A stretch of DNA of 64,000 bases from Chitiniphilus purpureus (lineage in GTDB: Bacteria > Pseudomonadota > Gammaproteobacteria > Burkholderiales > Chitinibacteraceae). The notes beneath the pieces are model-generated. The model was not told the DNA's origin, did no database searches, and was given only the letters and a program-made list of their open reading frames with translations. This document shows positions 1 to 9,004 of this stretch, in pieces (within the stretch, counting starts at the first letter, position 1; each line of letters begins with the position of its first letter). The stretch spans positions 698,501 to 762,500 of the forward strand of contig NZ_CP106753.1 in assembly GCF_025642115.1 (NCBI RefSeq), read 5' to 3'. The translations under genes and the position numbers were made by a program.

Positions 1-203
1 GGCAGCAGTTCGTCGAACGCCCGCGGATCGAGCACCGCGCCCGACAGGATGTGCGCGCCCACTTCGGCACCCTTTTCCAGCACGCATACGCTCAGCTCGC
101 GTCCCAGCGCGTCCGCCTGCTGTTTGGCGCGGATCGCGGCGGCAAGGCCGGCAGGGCCGGCGCCCACGATCAACAGGTCGTAGTTCATCACGTCGCGTTG
201 CAT
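1..203 (-). CDS. Electron transfer flavoprotein-ubiquinone oxidoreductase, N-terminal part (runs off left edge)
   Basis: Only the first 67 codons are inside the window. The translation shows a Rossmann FAD-binding motif VGAGPAGLAAA after a short leader, then CVLEKGAEVGAHILSGAV, which is characteristic of ETF-QO. The enzyme passes electrons from reduced ETF to ubiquinone at the inner membrane. It stands close to a LysR regulator and etfBA, so dehydrogenase, ETF and quinone reductase form one electron-transfer locus. Start is ATG at 203; an in-frame ATG at 188 is also possible. The family is recognised with confidence from this fragment; the Fe-S C-terminus cannot be seen. Confidence 0.88.
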   Translation of the reverse strand, partial: MQRDVMNYDLLIVGAGPAGLAAAIRAKQQADALGRELSVCVLEKGAEVGAHILSGAVLDPRAFDELL

Positions 204-318
204 GGCAATCCTTGAAAAGCGGTCAGAGAGTCAGGGCTGCATTTTAAGCCGATGCCGGGGTCCGGGCAGTGCCAGTTGCATCAAACAATCGGCAAGCGCA
301 CGCGCCGGGACGCCGCGC

Positions 319-1245
319 TCAGGGGATATAGGGCAGCGCGATCTCGTCGCTGCGTTGCACGCCCTCGGTCATGCCGCGGCACAGTGCCAGGAATTCGCGC
401 ATGCCCGGGGTCTGGTACTTCTGTTTGTGCCAGACGAAATGGAACTGCCGGCGCAGGTCCAGCTCCGGCACCTCGATCGGCGCGAGGCTGCCGCGCCGGA
501 ACGCTTCGCGCAGCGCCAGGCGCGAGATGCAGCCGATGCCCAGGCCCGATTCCACCGCGCGCTTGATCGCCTCGGTGTGTTCCAGCTCCAGTCGCACGTT
601 CAGCCGTGGCCGGTGCGGCCGGAACGCATGGTCGAAGGTCTCGCGGGTGCCCGAGCCGTGTTCGCGCAAGATCCACGGCTCGGCCAGCAGCGCTTCGACC
701 GTGGCACTGCCGCGCCGCGCGAGCGGATGCTCCGGATTGGCGAACACCACCAGCTCGTCGGCCACCCAGCGCTCCACTTCCAGCGCCGGATGGTGGCTCT
801 CGCCTTCGATCAGCCCCAGGTCCAGCGCGTAGTCGGCCACCTGCTGGATCACCGTGGCGGTGTTGTGCACGTCCAGCTTCACCCGGCTCTCCGGGTGCCG
901 CTGCATGAACTGCGAGATCAGGATGGTGGCGAGGTAGTTGCCGATGGTGAGCGTGGCGCCGATATGCAGCGCGCCGAAGCCTTCCCGTCCTTCCAGCAGC
1001 GCCTCGATCTCGCGCGCCTGGTCGATCAGCGCCGCCGCGCGCGGCAGCAGGCGCCGCCCCAGTGTATTGAGCTGCAGGGTCTTGCCGACCCGGTCGAACA
1101 ACTGGCAGTTGAACTGACGTTCGAACTCGCCCAATGCGGTGCTGGTGGCCGATTGCGACAGGTTCAGTTCGCGCGCGGCGTTGGAGACATTCTCCAGTCG
1201 GCCGACGGCGACGAAGATTTCTAGCTGCCGCAGTGTATATCGCAT
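319..1245 (-). CDS. LysR-family regulator, YeiE/CysL-like
   Basis: A 308-residue LysR protein. The N-terminal winged helix-turn-helix (about residues 1-62, with SQSATSTALGEFE as recognition region) is followed by a periplasmic-binding-like effector domain. The phrases QLFDRVGKTLQLN and EPWILREHGSGTRE match the YeiE/CysL branch, whose known members act in sulfite handling and iron or sulfur homeostasis. It is divergent from etfBA, and the shared intergenic region carries a dyad at 1265-1292, so it probably controls etfBA and itself. The effector is unknown. Sulfite or a sulfur metabolite would fit both the branch and the sulfonate genes nearby, but that is inference. Confidence 0.85.
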   Translation of the reverse strand: MRYTLRQLEIFVAVGRLENVSNAARELNLSQSATSTALGEFERQFNCQLFDRVGKTLQLNTLGRRLLPRAAALIDQAREIEALLEGREGFGALHIGATLTIGNYLATILISQFMQRHPESRVKLDVHNTATVIQQVADYALDLGLIEGESHHPALEVERWVADELVVFANPEHPLARRGSATVEALLAEPWILREHGSGTRETFDHAFRPHRPRLNVRLELEHTEAIKRAVESGLGIGCISRLALREAFRRGSLAPIEVPELDLRRQFHFVWHKQKYQTPGMREFLALCRGMTEGVQRSDEIALPYIP

Positions 1246-1264
1246 GGTGCGGGGGGTCTCATAT

Positions 1265-1292
1265 CATTAACTCAGATGAAAGCGATCTAATG
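1265..1292. promoter_or_regulatory. Candidate LysR operator between the regulator and etfB
   Basis: An interrupted dyad: CATTA at 1265-1269 and TAATG at 1288-1292. The half-sites extend to CATTAACTC and GATCTAATG, with 7 of 9 positions complementary. It ends 8 bp before the -35 box of the etfBA promoter, a usual place for a LysR activator site. This is a prediction from symmetry and position only. Confidence 0.45.
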
Positions 1293-1299
1293 AATCCAC

Positions 1300-1328
1300 T
1301 TCACAGATATTCTAGCGAGCCATATAAT
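1300..1328 (+). promoter_or_regulatory. Sigma-70 promoter of etfBA
   Basis: TTCACA at 1300-1305 (5 of 6 to the -35 consensus), a 17-bp spacer, then a perfect TATAAT at 1323-1328. It lies about 115 bp before the etfB ATG. Such a good match in a GC-rich genome is unlikely to be accidental. Confidence 0.7.
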
Positions 1329-1441
1329 TCACGGCAAACAGGAAGGCCAGACCTCCCCATCGGCACCAGCGGCGCCTCTCCGGCGCGGCTGTTCCAGGCG
1401 GCAGCGGCATTCCGGCGCAATTGAAACAGGAGGTTGCAACC

Positions 1442-2188
1442 ATGAAAGCACTGGTGGCGGTGAAGCGCGTGGTGGATCACAACGTGCATGTCCACATCAA
1501 GCCCGATGGCTCGGCCGTGGAGACGGCCGGCGTCAAGATGAGCGTGAACCCGTTCGACGAGATCGCCATCGAGGCGGCGCTGCGCCTGAAGGAGAGCGGT
1601 GCGGTCAGCGAGATCGTCGCCGTGACGCTGGGCGAGGCGGCCAGCCAGGATGTGCTGCGCCACGCACTGGCGATGGGCGTGGACCGTGCGGTGCTGGTCG
1701 AGGCGCATGGCGAGCTGCAGCCCCTGGGCGTGGCCAAGCTGTTGCAGGCGGTGGTGGCGCGCGAGGCGCCGCAACTGGTGCTGCTGGGCAAGCAGGCGAT
1801 CGACGACGACGCCGGCCAGGTCGGCCAGATGCTGGCGGCACGGCTGGGTGTGGGGCAGGGGACCTTCGCCTCGGTACTGACGGTGGAAGGCGGCGAAGTG
1901 CGCGTGGTGCGCGAAGTGGACGGCGGCACCGAGACGGTGGCGCTCAAGCTGCCGGCGGTGATCACCGCCGACCTGCGCCTGGCCGAGCCGCGCTTCGTCA
2001 AGCTGCCCAACCTGATGATGGCCAAGAAAAAGCCCATCGACACGATCGCCGCCGACAGCCTGGGGGTGGACTACGCGCCGCGCCTCAAGCAGCTCAAGCT
2101 TGCCGAGCCGCCGCAGCGTGCGCCGGGCGTCAAGGTGGGCAGCGTTGCCGAACTGGTCCAGAAACTGCGTGAAGCGAAGGTGGTGTGA
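1442..2188 (+). CDS. etfB: Electron transfer flavoprotein, beta subunit
   Basis: A 248-residue ETF-beta, the usual length. It opens with MKALVAVKRVVDHNVHVHIK and contains the AMP-binding beta-subunit pattern around AMGVDRAVLVEA and KQAIDDDAGQVGQMLA. With EtfA it forms the soluble heterodimer that accepts electrons from acyl-CoA and other flavin dehydrogenases. The ATG at 1442 is preceded by CAGGAGG at 1427-1433; a TTG at 1421 lies upstream but overlaps that ribosome site. The stop codon shares one base with the etfA start, so the pair is translationally coupled. Confidence 0.97.
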   Translation: MKALVAVKRVVDHNVHVHIKPDGSAVETAGVKMSVNPFDEIAIEAALRLKESGAVSEIVAVTLGEAASQDVLRHALAMGVDRAVLVEAHGELQPLGVAKLLQAVVAREAPQLVLLGKQAIDDDAGQVGQMLAARLGVGQGTFASVLTVEGGEVRVVREVDGGTETVALKLPAVITADLRLAEPRFVKLPNLMMAKKKPIDTIAADSLGVDYAPRLKQLKLAEPPQRAPGVKVGSVAELVQKLREAKVV

Positions 2189-3117
2189 TGAGTGTGCTGA
2201 TCCTGGCCGAACACGACGGCCGCCAACTGAAACAGGCGACGCGCCAGGCCGTGGGTGCCGCCCAGGCATGGGGTGCCCCGGTGGATCTGCTGCTGCTGGG
2301 CAGCGACACCGCCACCGTTGCCGCCGATGCCGCGACCGTGGCCGGCGTGGCGCGCGTGCTGCGGGTGGATGCGCCGCATCTGGCCCATCCGCTGGCCGAG
2401 GATGTGGCCAACGTCATCGCCAACCTCGCGCGTGATTACAAGGTGGTGCTGGCCGCCCACACCGCGTTCGCCAAGAGCGCGCTGCCGCGTGCCGCCGCGC
2501 TGCTGGACGTGGCGATGGTGGCCGACGCGGTCGCGATCACCGCGCCCAACACCTATGTACGGCCGATGTACGCCGGCAACGTGCACGCCACCGTGCAGAA
2601 CGACGAGCCGATCCAGCTGTTGACGGTGCGGGCCACCGCCTTTGCCGCTGCCGGCAGCGGCGGCGCCGCGACCGTGACCACGCTGGCCGCACCGGCCCCA
2701 AGCGAGCTGGCGCGCTGGGTGGACGAATCGCGCAGCGTGTCCGATCGGCCCGAGCTGGCCAGTGCCCGCGTGGTGATCTCGGGCGGGCGCAGCCTGGGCG
2801 AGCGTTTCGAGGCGGTGCTCGGCCCGCTGGCGCAGCAGCTTGGCGGGGCGCTCGGCGCCACCCGCGCCGCGGTCGACGCCGGCTTTGCGCCCAACGATAT
2901 CCAGGTGGGCCAGACCGGTACCGTGGTCGCGCCGGAGCTGTATATCGCCGCCGGTGTCTCCGGCGCCGCGCAGCATCTGGCTGGCATGAAGGACAGCAAG
3001 GTGATCGTTGCCATCAACCTTGATCCCGATGCCGCGATCTTCCAGGTGGCCGACTACGGCCTGGTGGCCGACCTTTTCGAGGCGGTGCCGCAACTGACCG
3101 CCGCGCTGAAAAACTGA
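2188..3117 (+). CDS. etfA: Electron transfer flavoprotein, alpha subunit
   Basis: A 309-residue ETF-alpha. The N-terminal half is the variable adenine-nucleotide-like domain. The C-terminal FAD domain is well conserved: [31 protein letters not shown] and ISGx-type [17 protein letters not shown]. The ATG at 2188 overlaps the etfB stop codon (TGATG). The partner dehydrogenase is not in the window; the quinone reductase that oxidises ETF is at the left edge. Confidence 0.97.
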   Translation: MSVLILAEHDGRQLKQATRQAVGAAQAWGAPVDLLLLGSDTATVAADAATVAGVARVLRVDAPHLAHPLAEDVANVIANLARDYKVVLAAHTAFAKSALPRAAALLDVAMVADAVAITAPNTYVRPMYAGNVHATVQNDEPIQLLTVRATAFAAAGSGGAATVTTLAAPAPSELARWVDESRSVSDRPELASARVVISGGRSLGERFEAVLGPLAQQLGGALGATRAAVDAGFAPNDIQVGQTGTVVAPELYIAAGVSGAAQHLAGMKDSKVIVAINLDPDAAIFQVADYGLVADLFEAVPQLTAALKN

Positions 3118-3193
3118 TGCCGGGCGGTGCGCTGCGCCGCCCTTTCCCTTGTCCGCACGCCCCGGCCCGGCCGGGTTTCTTCAGGATGTTGCA

Positions 3194-3970
3194 ATGAGTG
3201 CCTTCGCTTCCGAGCGCGTTCTCTCGGTTCACCACTGGAACGATACCCTCTTCAGCTTCAAGACCACGCGCGACCCGGCGCTGCGCTTCGAGAACGGCCA
3301 GTTCGTGATGATCGGCCTGATGGTCAACGGCAAGCCGTTGATGCGCGCCTACTCGATCGCCAGCCCCAACTACGAGGAGCACCTGGAGTTCTTCAGCATC
3401 AAGGTGCAGAACGGCCCGCTGACCTCGATCCTGCAGAAGATCCAGGTCGGCGACGAGCTGCTGGTGAGCCGCAAGCCCACCGGCACGCTGGTGCTGTCGG
3501 ATCTCAAGCCCGGCCGCAATCTCTACTACTTCGCCACCGGCACTGGGCTGGCGCCGTTCATGAGCCTGATCCAGGACCCGGAAGCCTACGAGAAATTCGA
3601 GAAGATCGTGCTGTTCCACGGTGTGCGCACCGTGAGCGAATTGGCGTACGCCGATTTCATCGAGAACCAGCTGCCCAACAACGAGTTCTTCGGCGAGGAA
3701 GTGCGCAACAAGCTGATCTATTACCCCAGCGTGACGCGCGAGCCGTTCCGCAACCAGGGCCGGCTGACCGAGCTGATCGAGTCGGGCAGGCTCTTCAGCG
3801 ACATCGGTCTGCCGCCGCTGAACCCGGAGACCGACCGCGCGATGCTGTGCGGCAGCCCGGCGATGCTGGATGACACCTGCGCGCTGCTTGACGCACGCGG
3901 CTTCCAGGTCTCCAAGCGCATCGGCATGCCCGGTGACTATGTGATCGAGCGCGCCTTCGTCGAGAAATAA
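3194..3970 (+). CDS. fpr: Ferredoxin/flavodoxin-NADP+ reductase
   Basis: A 258-residue FNR-fold enzyme, the family's usual size. FAD-binding [10 protein letters not shown] (R-x-Y-S) lies near residue 50, the NADP-binding [10 protein letters not shown] near residue 115, and a C-terminal CGSPAMLDD loop follows. The ending VIERAFVEK fits bacterial class I Fpr, which uses NADPH to reduce ferredoxin or flavodoxin, or works in reverse. The ATG at 3194 was chosen because homology begins there; an upstream TTG at 3149 adds an unconserved tail. It lies 76 bp after etfA and may be co-transcribed. Confidence 0.95.
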   Translation: MSAFASERVLSVHHWNDTLFSFKTTRDPALRFENGQFVMIGLMVNGKPLMRAYSIASPNYEEHLEFFSIKVQNGPLTSILQKIQVGDELLVSRKPTGTLVLSDLKPGRNLYYFATGTGLAPFMSLIQDPEAYEKFEKIVLFHGVRTVSELAYADFIENQLPNNEFFGEEVRNKLIYYPSVTREPFRNQGRLTELIESGRLFSDIGLPPLNPETDRAMLCGSPAMLDDTCALLDARGFQVSKRIGMPGDYVIERAFVEK

Positions 3971-3981
3971 GCCGCTGCGTG

Positions 3982-4035
3982 CCGTCCGGCCCCTGCCGGA
4001 CGGGCAAGCGACACCAGGCCGCCCAGGGGCGGCCT
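3982..4035. terminator. Two tandem hairpins between converging fpr and pirin genes
   Basis: CCGTCCGG (3982-3989) pairs with CCGGACGG (3996-4003). AGGCCGCCC (4016-4024) pairs with GGGCGGCCT (4027-4035). Both are strong GC stems between two convergent genes and probably act in both directions. There is no long T-run, so intrinsic termination is likely but not certain. Confidence 0.55.
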
Positions 4036-4086
4036 TGTCATTGGGGGCCGCGCCACGTGAGGCACAGGCAGCCCAAAGCGGCAGGG

Positions 4087-4969
4087 TCAGGCGTCGCGCC
4101 AGGGCAGCGGCGGCGGCATCAGCCGCGCGGCGCCGCCGTCGCCGACCGGGCCGAAGCGTGGATCGCCTTGCTCCCACTGGCGCTGCGCCTTCGCGAGAGC
4201 CGCCTTGCTGAAGCCGACGAAGTTCCACCACATCAGCACCGGCTGGGCGAACGGCCTGCCACCCAGCAGCAGTGCCCTGTCGCCCGCGCGCAGCGCCAGC
4301 TGCAGTTGTGCCCGGCCGGGGGCCAGATAGGCGAATTCGTCGGCCTTGACGATGTCGCCGTCCAGCGCGGCCTGCCCCAGCAGTGGCAGCAGTCCGTACT
4401 CGAAGCCAGGGTCGAGCGCCAGCGTGACGGTGGTGTCGGTGTCGGCGGCGATATCGAGGCCCAGCAGCGGCGAGTACAGCCTGGTGGGCGCCACATGGCC
4501 ACCATGGCTGCCGGCCAGCAGTGTCAGCTGCGCGCCGTGCTCGCGCCAACGTGGCAACACGGGATGGTGCGCGAAGTCCGGCGGGCAATCGTGGGCTTCG
4601 GGCGGCAAGGCGATCCACAGCTGCGCGGCATGCAAGGCGTCGCGTGTGGTCCGGCGTGTCCTCGGTATGCACGATGCCGCGGCCGGCGGTCATCAGGTTG
4701 ACCTCGCCCGGGCGGACGATCTGCTCGGTGCCCAGGCTGTCGCGGTGCAGCAGCTCGCCTTCGATGAGCCAGGTGAAGGTCTGCAACCCGATATGCGGGT
4801 GCGGGCCGACATGCATGCCGTGGCCCGGCGCGAAGTCGACCGGCCCGGCGTGATCGAGGAAGCACCAGGCGCCCACCATGCGCTGCCGGCGGCTGGGCAG
4901 GGCGCGGTGGACTTGCATGCCATTGCCAAGGTCGGCGCTGCGCGCCGCGATGCGGACCATCGGGGACAT
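4087..4969 (-). pseudogene. Pirin-family protein with a frameshift
   Basis: The first part, from ATG 4969, reads as a clear pirin: the cupin [15 protein letters not shown] carries the HxH metal ligands and [12 protein letters not shown] the H-x-E pair. After DTPDHTRR the frame breaks near 4633. The conserved continuation [15 protein letters not shown] and the whole C-terminal cupin are in another frame down to 4087. Removing one base (the C at 4633 on the plus strand) restores one continuous pirin of about 290 residues. The site is not a homopolymer. It may be a real inactivating insertion or an assembly error. A second, intact pirin lies 99 bp upstream. Confidence 0.8.
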
Positions 4970-5068
4970 GGGGTATTCCGGCAAGGGGTTCAGGGCGTGA
5001 GGGCCGGACCGGCAGCCGCCGGTCCGGCCCCGCGCAGGATGGGGCAGGTGCGTCGGGCATGGCCGGCT

Positions 5069-5935
5069 TCAATGGCCGATCTGCCCGAAGCGGCCGTTGT
5101 TGAAGTCGTCGATTGCCTGCACGATCTCCTCGCGCGAATTCATCACGAACGGGCCGTAGCCGAACACCGGCTCGTTCAGCGGTTCGCCGTTGAGCAGCAG
5201 CACGGTGCTGTCCTCGACCACTTCGAACTCCAGGTGGCTGCCGTCGCGCTCCAGCACCGCCAGTTCTGCGCTGCGCACCATGTGGTGCCCGCCGATGCGC
5301 AGGGTGCCACGCAGCACGAAGAGCGCGGTGGTGTGGCCGGCCGGCAACTCGAACGACACGCGCTCGCCGCCCTTCAGGCGCAGATCCCACACATTCATCG
5401 GGGTGAAGGTGCGGGCCGGCCCGGCCACATCGCCATACCGGCCGGCGATGATGCGCGCGCTGCCGCTTTCGCCGGGCAGCGCCACCTGCGGGATCTGGGC
5501 GGCGGTGATGCCCTGATAGCCCGGGGCGGCCATCTTGTCGCGCGCCGGCAGGTTGACCCAGAGCTGGATCATCTCGAAGGCGCCACCGTGTCCGGCGAAC
5601 TCGGGGCTGTGGTACTCCTCGTGGATCAGGCCGGACGCGGCGGTCATCCACTGCACATCGCCCGGGCCGATGGTGCCGCCGCCACCGGACGAATCCCGAT
5701 GCGCCACCCCGCCTTCGTAGACGATGGTCACGGTCTCGAAGCCGCGGTGCGGGTGCTGGCCGACGCCCAGCTTGCGCTCGGTGGGCGGAAAATCGGCCGG
5801 ACCGGCGTAGTCCATCAGCAGGAAGGGCGACATTTCGTCGGCGGTATCGGTGTACGAGAAGATGCTCTTGACCGGGAAGCCATCGCCTACCCAGTGACTG
5901 CCGTTGCTGCGCTTGAGAAAGGCCAGTTTTTTCAT
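5069..5935 (-). CDS. Pirin-family bicupin protein
   Basis: A 288-residue pirin. The N-terminal cupin carries the iron ligands in GQHPHRGFETVTIVYEG (HxH) and SGLIHEEY (HxE); the C-terminal cupin domain runs over about residues 160-275. Bacterial pirins include quercetin 2,3-dioxygenases and redox-sensing proteins; the substrate cannot be read from sequence. The ATG at 5935 is preceded by GGAG; an upstream extension to 5980 is not conserved. It is divergent from a LysR gene (6033), which probably regulates it in response to a redox or aromatic signal. Confidence 0.9.
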   Translation of the reverse strand: MKKLAFLKRSNGSHWVGDGFPVKSIFSYTDTADEMSPFLLMDYAGPADFPPTERKLGVGQHPHRGFETVTIVYEGGVAHRDSSGGGGTIGPGDVQWMTAASGLIHEEYHSPEFAGHGGAFEMIQLWVNLPARDKMAAPGYQGITAAQIPQVALPGESGSARIIAGRYGDVAGPARTFTPMNVWDLRLKGGERVSFELPAGHTTALFVLRGTLRIGGHHMVRSAELAVLERDGSHLEFEVVEDSTVLLLNGEPLNEPVFGYGPFVMNSREEIVQAIDDFNNGRFGQIGH

Positions 5936-6016
5936 GACTGCACTCCGTGTGTCTCCATGGCGGTACTTTAGGGCCGGCACGATTTGCGCAGTAGATGGTT
6001 AAATGGAAAAACTTTG

Positions 6017-6030
6017 TTCAATTGGTTGAA
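6017..6030. promoter_or_regulatory. Candidate LysR operator overlapping the regulator's ribosome site
   Basis: TTCAA (6017-6021), four bases, TTGAA (6026-6030): a perfect 5-bp dyad ending 2 bp before the ATG of the LysR gene and about 80 bp before the pirin start. It suits autorepression plus control of pirin. Evidence is symmetry and location only. Confidence 0.35.
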
Positions 6031-6032
6031 TA

Positions 6033-6926
6033 ATGGATCTCAACGAAGCCGCGGTATTCGTCAAGGTGGTCGAGGCCGGCAGCTTCAGCGCCGCCGCCCG
6101 CCAGCTGGGGCTGCCGACCTCCACGGTCAGCACGCGCGTCGCACGCCTGGAGAACCGGCTGGGGGTGACGCTGCTGCAACGCACCACACGGCGCCTGCAT
6201 CTGACCGAACCCGGCGCGTTGTACTACCGCCATGCGGCAGCCGGGCTGGGCTGCATGCTGGATGCGGAGGCTGCGGTGACAGCCTCCAGCACCGAACCCA
6301 GGGGGCGCCTGCGTGTGACCGGGCCGGCGGATCTGGGCGATCAGCTGATGGCCGACATCGTCAGCCGGCTGCGCCGGCAGCATCCCAAGGTGAGCGTGGA
6401 CCTGGTGCTGACCGGCCACTACGTCGACCTGGTGGCCGAGGGCGTCGATGTTGCGATCCGCACCGGGCCGCTCAAGGATTCCACGCTGATCGCCAAACAC
6501 GTCGGCATCGCATGCTGGGCCCCGTTCGCCAGCCCGGATTACCTTGCCGCTGCGCCGCCGGTGACCGCACCGCAGGCGCTGCGCCATCACCATTGCCTGC
6601 AGTTCACGCCGCTGGGCAAGGAAGCCTGGACGTTGGCGGACCCGCAAGGCAGCGTGGTCGTCCCGCTGCCCGGGGAGGTCCTGGTCGACGATGCGCGGGT
6701 GGTACACGCGCTGGCGCTGGCCGGTGAGGGGGTCGCGCTGCTGCCGGTGCATCTGTGCCGGCAGGATTGTGCGCAAGGCAGGCTGGTGCGCATCCTGCCC
6801 GAGTGGCATGCCAGGGCCGATCCCATCCATATCGTCTACCCCCGCCAGCGCTTCATGCCGCCGAAGCTGCGCGCCTTCGTCGACCTGGCGGCCGAGGCAC
6901 TGCGCCAGTGGCTGGCAGCACCGTAA
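6033..6926 (+). CDS. LysR-family transcriptional regulator beside pirin
   Basis: A 297-residue LysR protein of the CrgA/DmlR-like group: MDLNEAAVFVKVVEAGSFSA then the helix-turn-helix STVSTRVARLENRLGV, with TTRRLHLTE ending the linker. The effector domain contains GRLRVTGPADLGDQ and the tail YPRQRFMPPKLRAFVDLA, typical of the group. Such proteins usually regulate the divergent neighbour, here the pirin genes. The inducer is unknown. Start ATG at 6033; no strong ribosome site is seen. Confidence 0.88.
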   Translation: MDLNEAAVFVKVVEAGSFSAAARQLGLPTSTVSTRVARLENRLGVTLLQRTTRRLHLTEPGALYYRHAAAGLGCMLDAEAAVTASSTEPRGRLRVTGPADLGDQLMADIVSRLRRQHPKVSVDLVLTGHYVDLVAEGVDVAIRTGPLKDSTLIAKHVGIACWAPFASPDYLAAAPPVTAPQALRHHHCLQFTPLGKEAWTLADPQGSVVVPLPGEVLVDDARVVHALALAGEGVALLPVHLCRQDCAQGRLVRILPEWHARADPIHIVYPRQRFMPPKLRAFVDLAAEALRQWLAAP

Positions 6927-7002
6927 GCAGTCTGCCGTCCGCCACGGCAGCGGGTGCTGTGGGGCGACGAGGACGCGCGCCATGCGCGGCCTGATCGCCC
7001 GC

Positions 7003-7893
7003 TCAGAACAGGTAGGCTTCCCCATCCGCCGGGACCCGCGCCCGCTGCGGGTCCATGCCTTTCTCGGCGATGAAGTCGCGCAGCTCCTGGCGGGTCTGCA
7101 TGCCGTGGTTGACCGCTTCCATATGGCTGCCGATCACCACGGCCTGCGGCGCGGCGCGATAGGCGCGGTACAGGTCTTCCTTGCCCATGATGATGGCGCC
7201 ATCCAGCCCCAGGATGCGCGCATAGCCGGTGTTCAGGATGATCACGTCCGGCCGGTACTGCTTGATCGCATCTTCCACGTGGCGATGCCAGATGGTGTCG
7301 CCGGCCACGTAGACCGTCTTGTGGCCGGGGCGCTCGAAGACGATGCCGGACACTTGGCCCAGCACGCCGCCGTACAGCGCCATGGTGTTGTCGTCGCCGT
7401 GCTGGCCGCCGGTCTTGCGCAGCCGGGTGCCCTTGAACACCGTATCGCCAGCAAGGACCCGCACATCGGTGAAACCGTCCTTGCGGATGGCGCGCGCGTC
7501 GTCCTCGTTCTGCGTGAAGATCGGCAGGTGCTTGGGCAGGCTTTCCTTGGCCGCGTCGTCCCAGTGGTCCAGATGCGTATGCGTGACGATGACCGCGTCG
7601 GCCTTGATCACCTCCGCCAACGGCAGCGGCAGCTCCACCAGCGGGTTGCGCAACTGGCTGTTGTAGGTGCCCTGGAATCCGGCATAGGCGCCTTTCCTGG
7701 CCAGCATCGGGTCGACCAGGAAGGTGGTGCCGGCATATTCCACCTTGAGGGTGGCGTTGCGGATCTGCTGGACCTTCACGGTCCTGGCGGCAGGCGGTTG
7801 TGTGGTGGCCTGGGTGTCCGCGTGGGCCTGCGCAAGCAGGGTCAGGGCGCAGCCGGCGGCAAGCACACCGCGCAGGGACAAGGAAAGCGTCAT
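7003..7893 (-). CDS. Exported MBL-fold metallohydrolase (UlaG-like)
   Basis: A 296-residue protein starting MTLSLSLRGVLAAGCALTL with a signal peptide probably cut after AHA near residue 25. The metallo-beta-lactamase motif THTHLDHWDDA (HxHxDH) is near residue 100 and AGDTIWH supplies a later ligand. The fold matches UlaG-type lactonase or phosphodiesterase relatives; the secreted form suggests hydrolysis of a lactone or ester in the periplasm. Substrate not known. It is divergent from a GlxA-type regulator, which probably controls it. The start was set by the signal peptide; frames extending to 8118 overlap the neighbour. Confidence 0.87.
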   Translation of the reverse strand: MTLSLSLRGVLAAGCALTLLAQAHADTQATTQPPAARTVKVQQIRNATLKVEYAGTTFLVDPMLARKGAYAGFQGTYNSQLRNPLVELPLPLAEVIKADAVIVTHTHLDHWDDAAKESLPKHLPIFTQNEDDARAIRKDGFTDVRVLAGDTVFKGTRLRKTGGQHGDDNTMALYGGVLGQVSGIVFERPGHKTVYVAGDTIWHRHVEDAIKQYRPDVIILNTGYARILGLDGAIIMGKEDLYRAYRAAPQAVVIGSHMEAVNHGMQTRQELRDFIAEKGMDPQRARVPADGEAYLF

Positions 7894-8035
7894 GGGAAGG
7901 ACTCCGGTCGTTGATGAGGCGGTGCGGGAATGCAGTGCGCGCAGTGCAATGCTGAAGTGGCGCGTCGCCGGCAACAATTGGCCGTGACGACGTTCATCGA
8001 TAGAATCGGGCCATTCCGGCCACCAGGTGCCTTGC

Positions 8036-9004
8036 ATGTCCACTGTCCGCGTCGCCGTGCTGGTCTTCGAGGGCGTCAGCCTGTTCCATCTTTCCGTGCC
8101 GGGCATCGTGTTCGGCATGGACCCGCCGCCGCGGGGGTTGCCGCACTATGAGGTGCGGCACTGCGCGCTGGCGCCGGGCCGGGTGCGCTGCCACCTGGGC
8201 GTCGAGCTCGACATCGCCGACGGGCTCGATACGCTGCAAGGGGCCGAGATCATCATCGTCCCGGCATGGAACGAGCCGGAAAAGCGCGCGCCTGCCGCAT
8301 TGATCGAGGCGCTGCGCCAGGCGCACGCGCGCGGCGCGTTGGTCGTCGGTCTGTGCCTGGGCTCGTTCGTGCTGGGGGACGCCGGCCTGCTCGACGGCCG
8401 GCAGGCGACCACCCACTGGGCCGCGCGCGAGCTGTTCGCACGCCGCTTCCCGCAGGCGCGGTTCCGGCCGGACGTGCTGTATGTCGCCGACGGCAGTGTC
8501 GTCACCTCGGCCGGCACCGTGGCGGCCATCGACTGCTGCCTGAACCTGGTGCGCGACCGCCATGGTGCCGACGTCGCCAACCGCGTGGCGCGGCTCCTGG
8601 TGACGCCGCCGCATCGCCAGGGCGGCCAGGCACAGTACGTCGAACAGCCCGTGCCGGCGCTGCCCAGCGAGAACCGCCTGCCGGGCGTGCTGGCGTGGGC
8701 GCGCGAGAACCTGTCGCAGAGCCTGTCGCTGGATGCGCTGGCCGACGTGGCGCGGATGAGCCGGCGCACCTTCACCCGGCGTTTTCGCGAGGCCACCGGC
8801 ACCACGGTTGCCCGATGGCTGGCGGCCGAACGCGTCGCGCGGGCGCAGCAGCTGCTCGAAACCACCGCGCTGTCGGTCGAGCGGGTCGCGGCCGAGGTGG
8901 GCTTCGGCACGGCGCTGTCGCTGCGGCAGCAGTTCGCGGCGCAGCTGGGCACTTCCCCGTCGGCGTACCGGCGCACCTTCTACGAGGGATTGCGCGACCG
9001 CTAG
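8036..9004 (+). CDS. GlxA-family (DJ-1/AraC) transcriptional regulator
   Basis: A 322-residue two-domain regulator. The N-terminal DJ-1/PfpI-like domain has the nucleophile-elbow region VVGLCLGSFVLGDAGLL and the helper AATTHWAARELF type segment. The C-terminal AraC domain has two helix-turn-helices (SLDALADVARMSRRTFTRRF and SVERVAAEVGFGTALSLRQQF). Relatives activate catabolic genes. It is divergent from the exported metallohydrolase with a 142-bp shared promoter region. ATG at 8036 chosen; a GTG at 8027 is only 9 bp upstream. Confidence 0.9.
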   Translation: MSTVRVAVLVFEGVSLFHLSVPGIVFGMDPPPRGLPHYEVRHCALAPGRVRCHLGVELDIADGLDTLQGAEIIIVPAWNEPEKRAPAALIEALRQAHARGALVVGLCLGSFVLGDAGLLDGRQATTHWAARELFARRFPQARFRPDVLYVADGSVVTSAGTVAAIDCCLNLVRDRHGADVANRVARLLVTPPHRQGGQAQYVEQPVPALPSENRLPGVLAWARENLSQSLSLDALADVARMSRRTFTRRFREATGTTVARWLAAERVARAQQLLETTALSVERVAAEVGFGTALSLRQQFAAQLGTSPSAYRRTFYEGLRDR

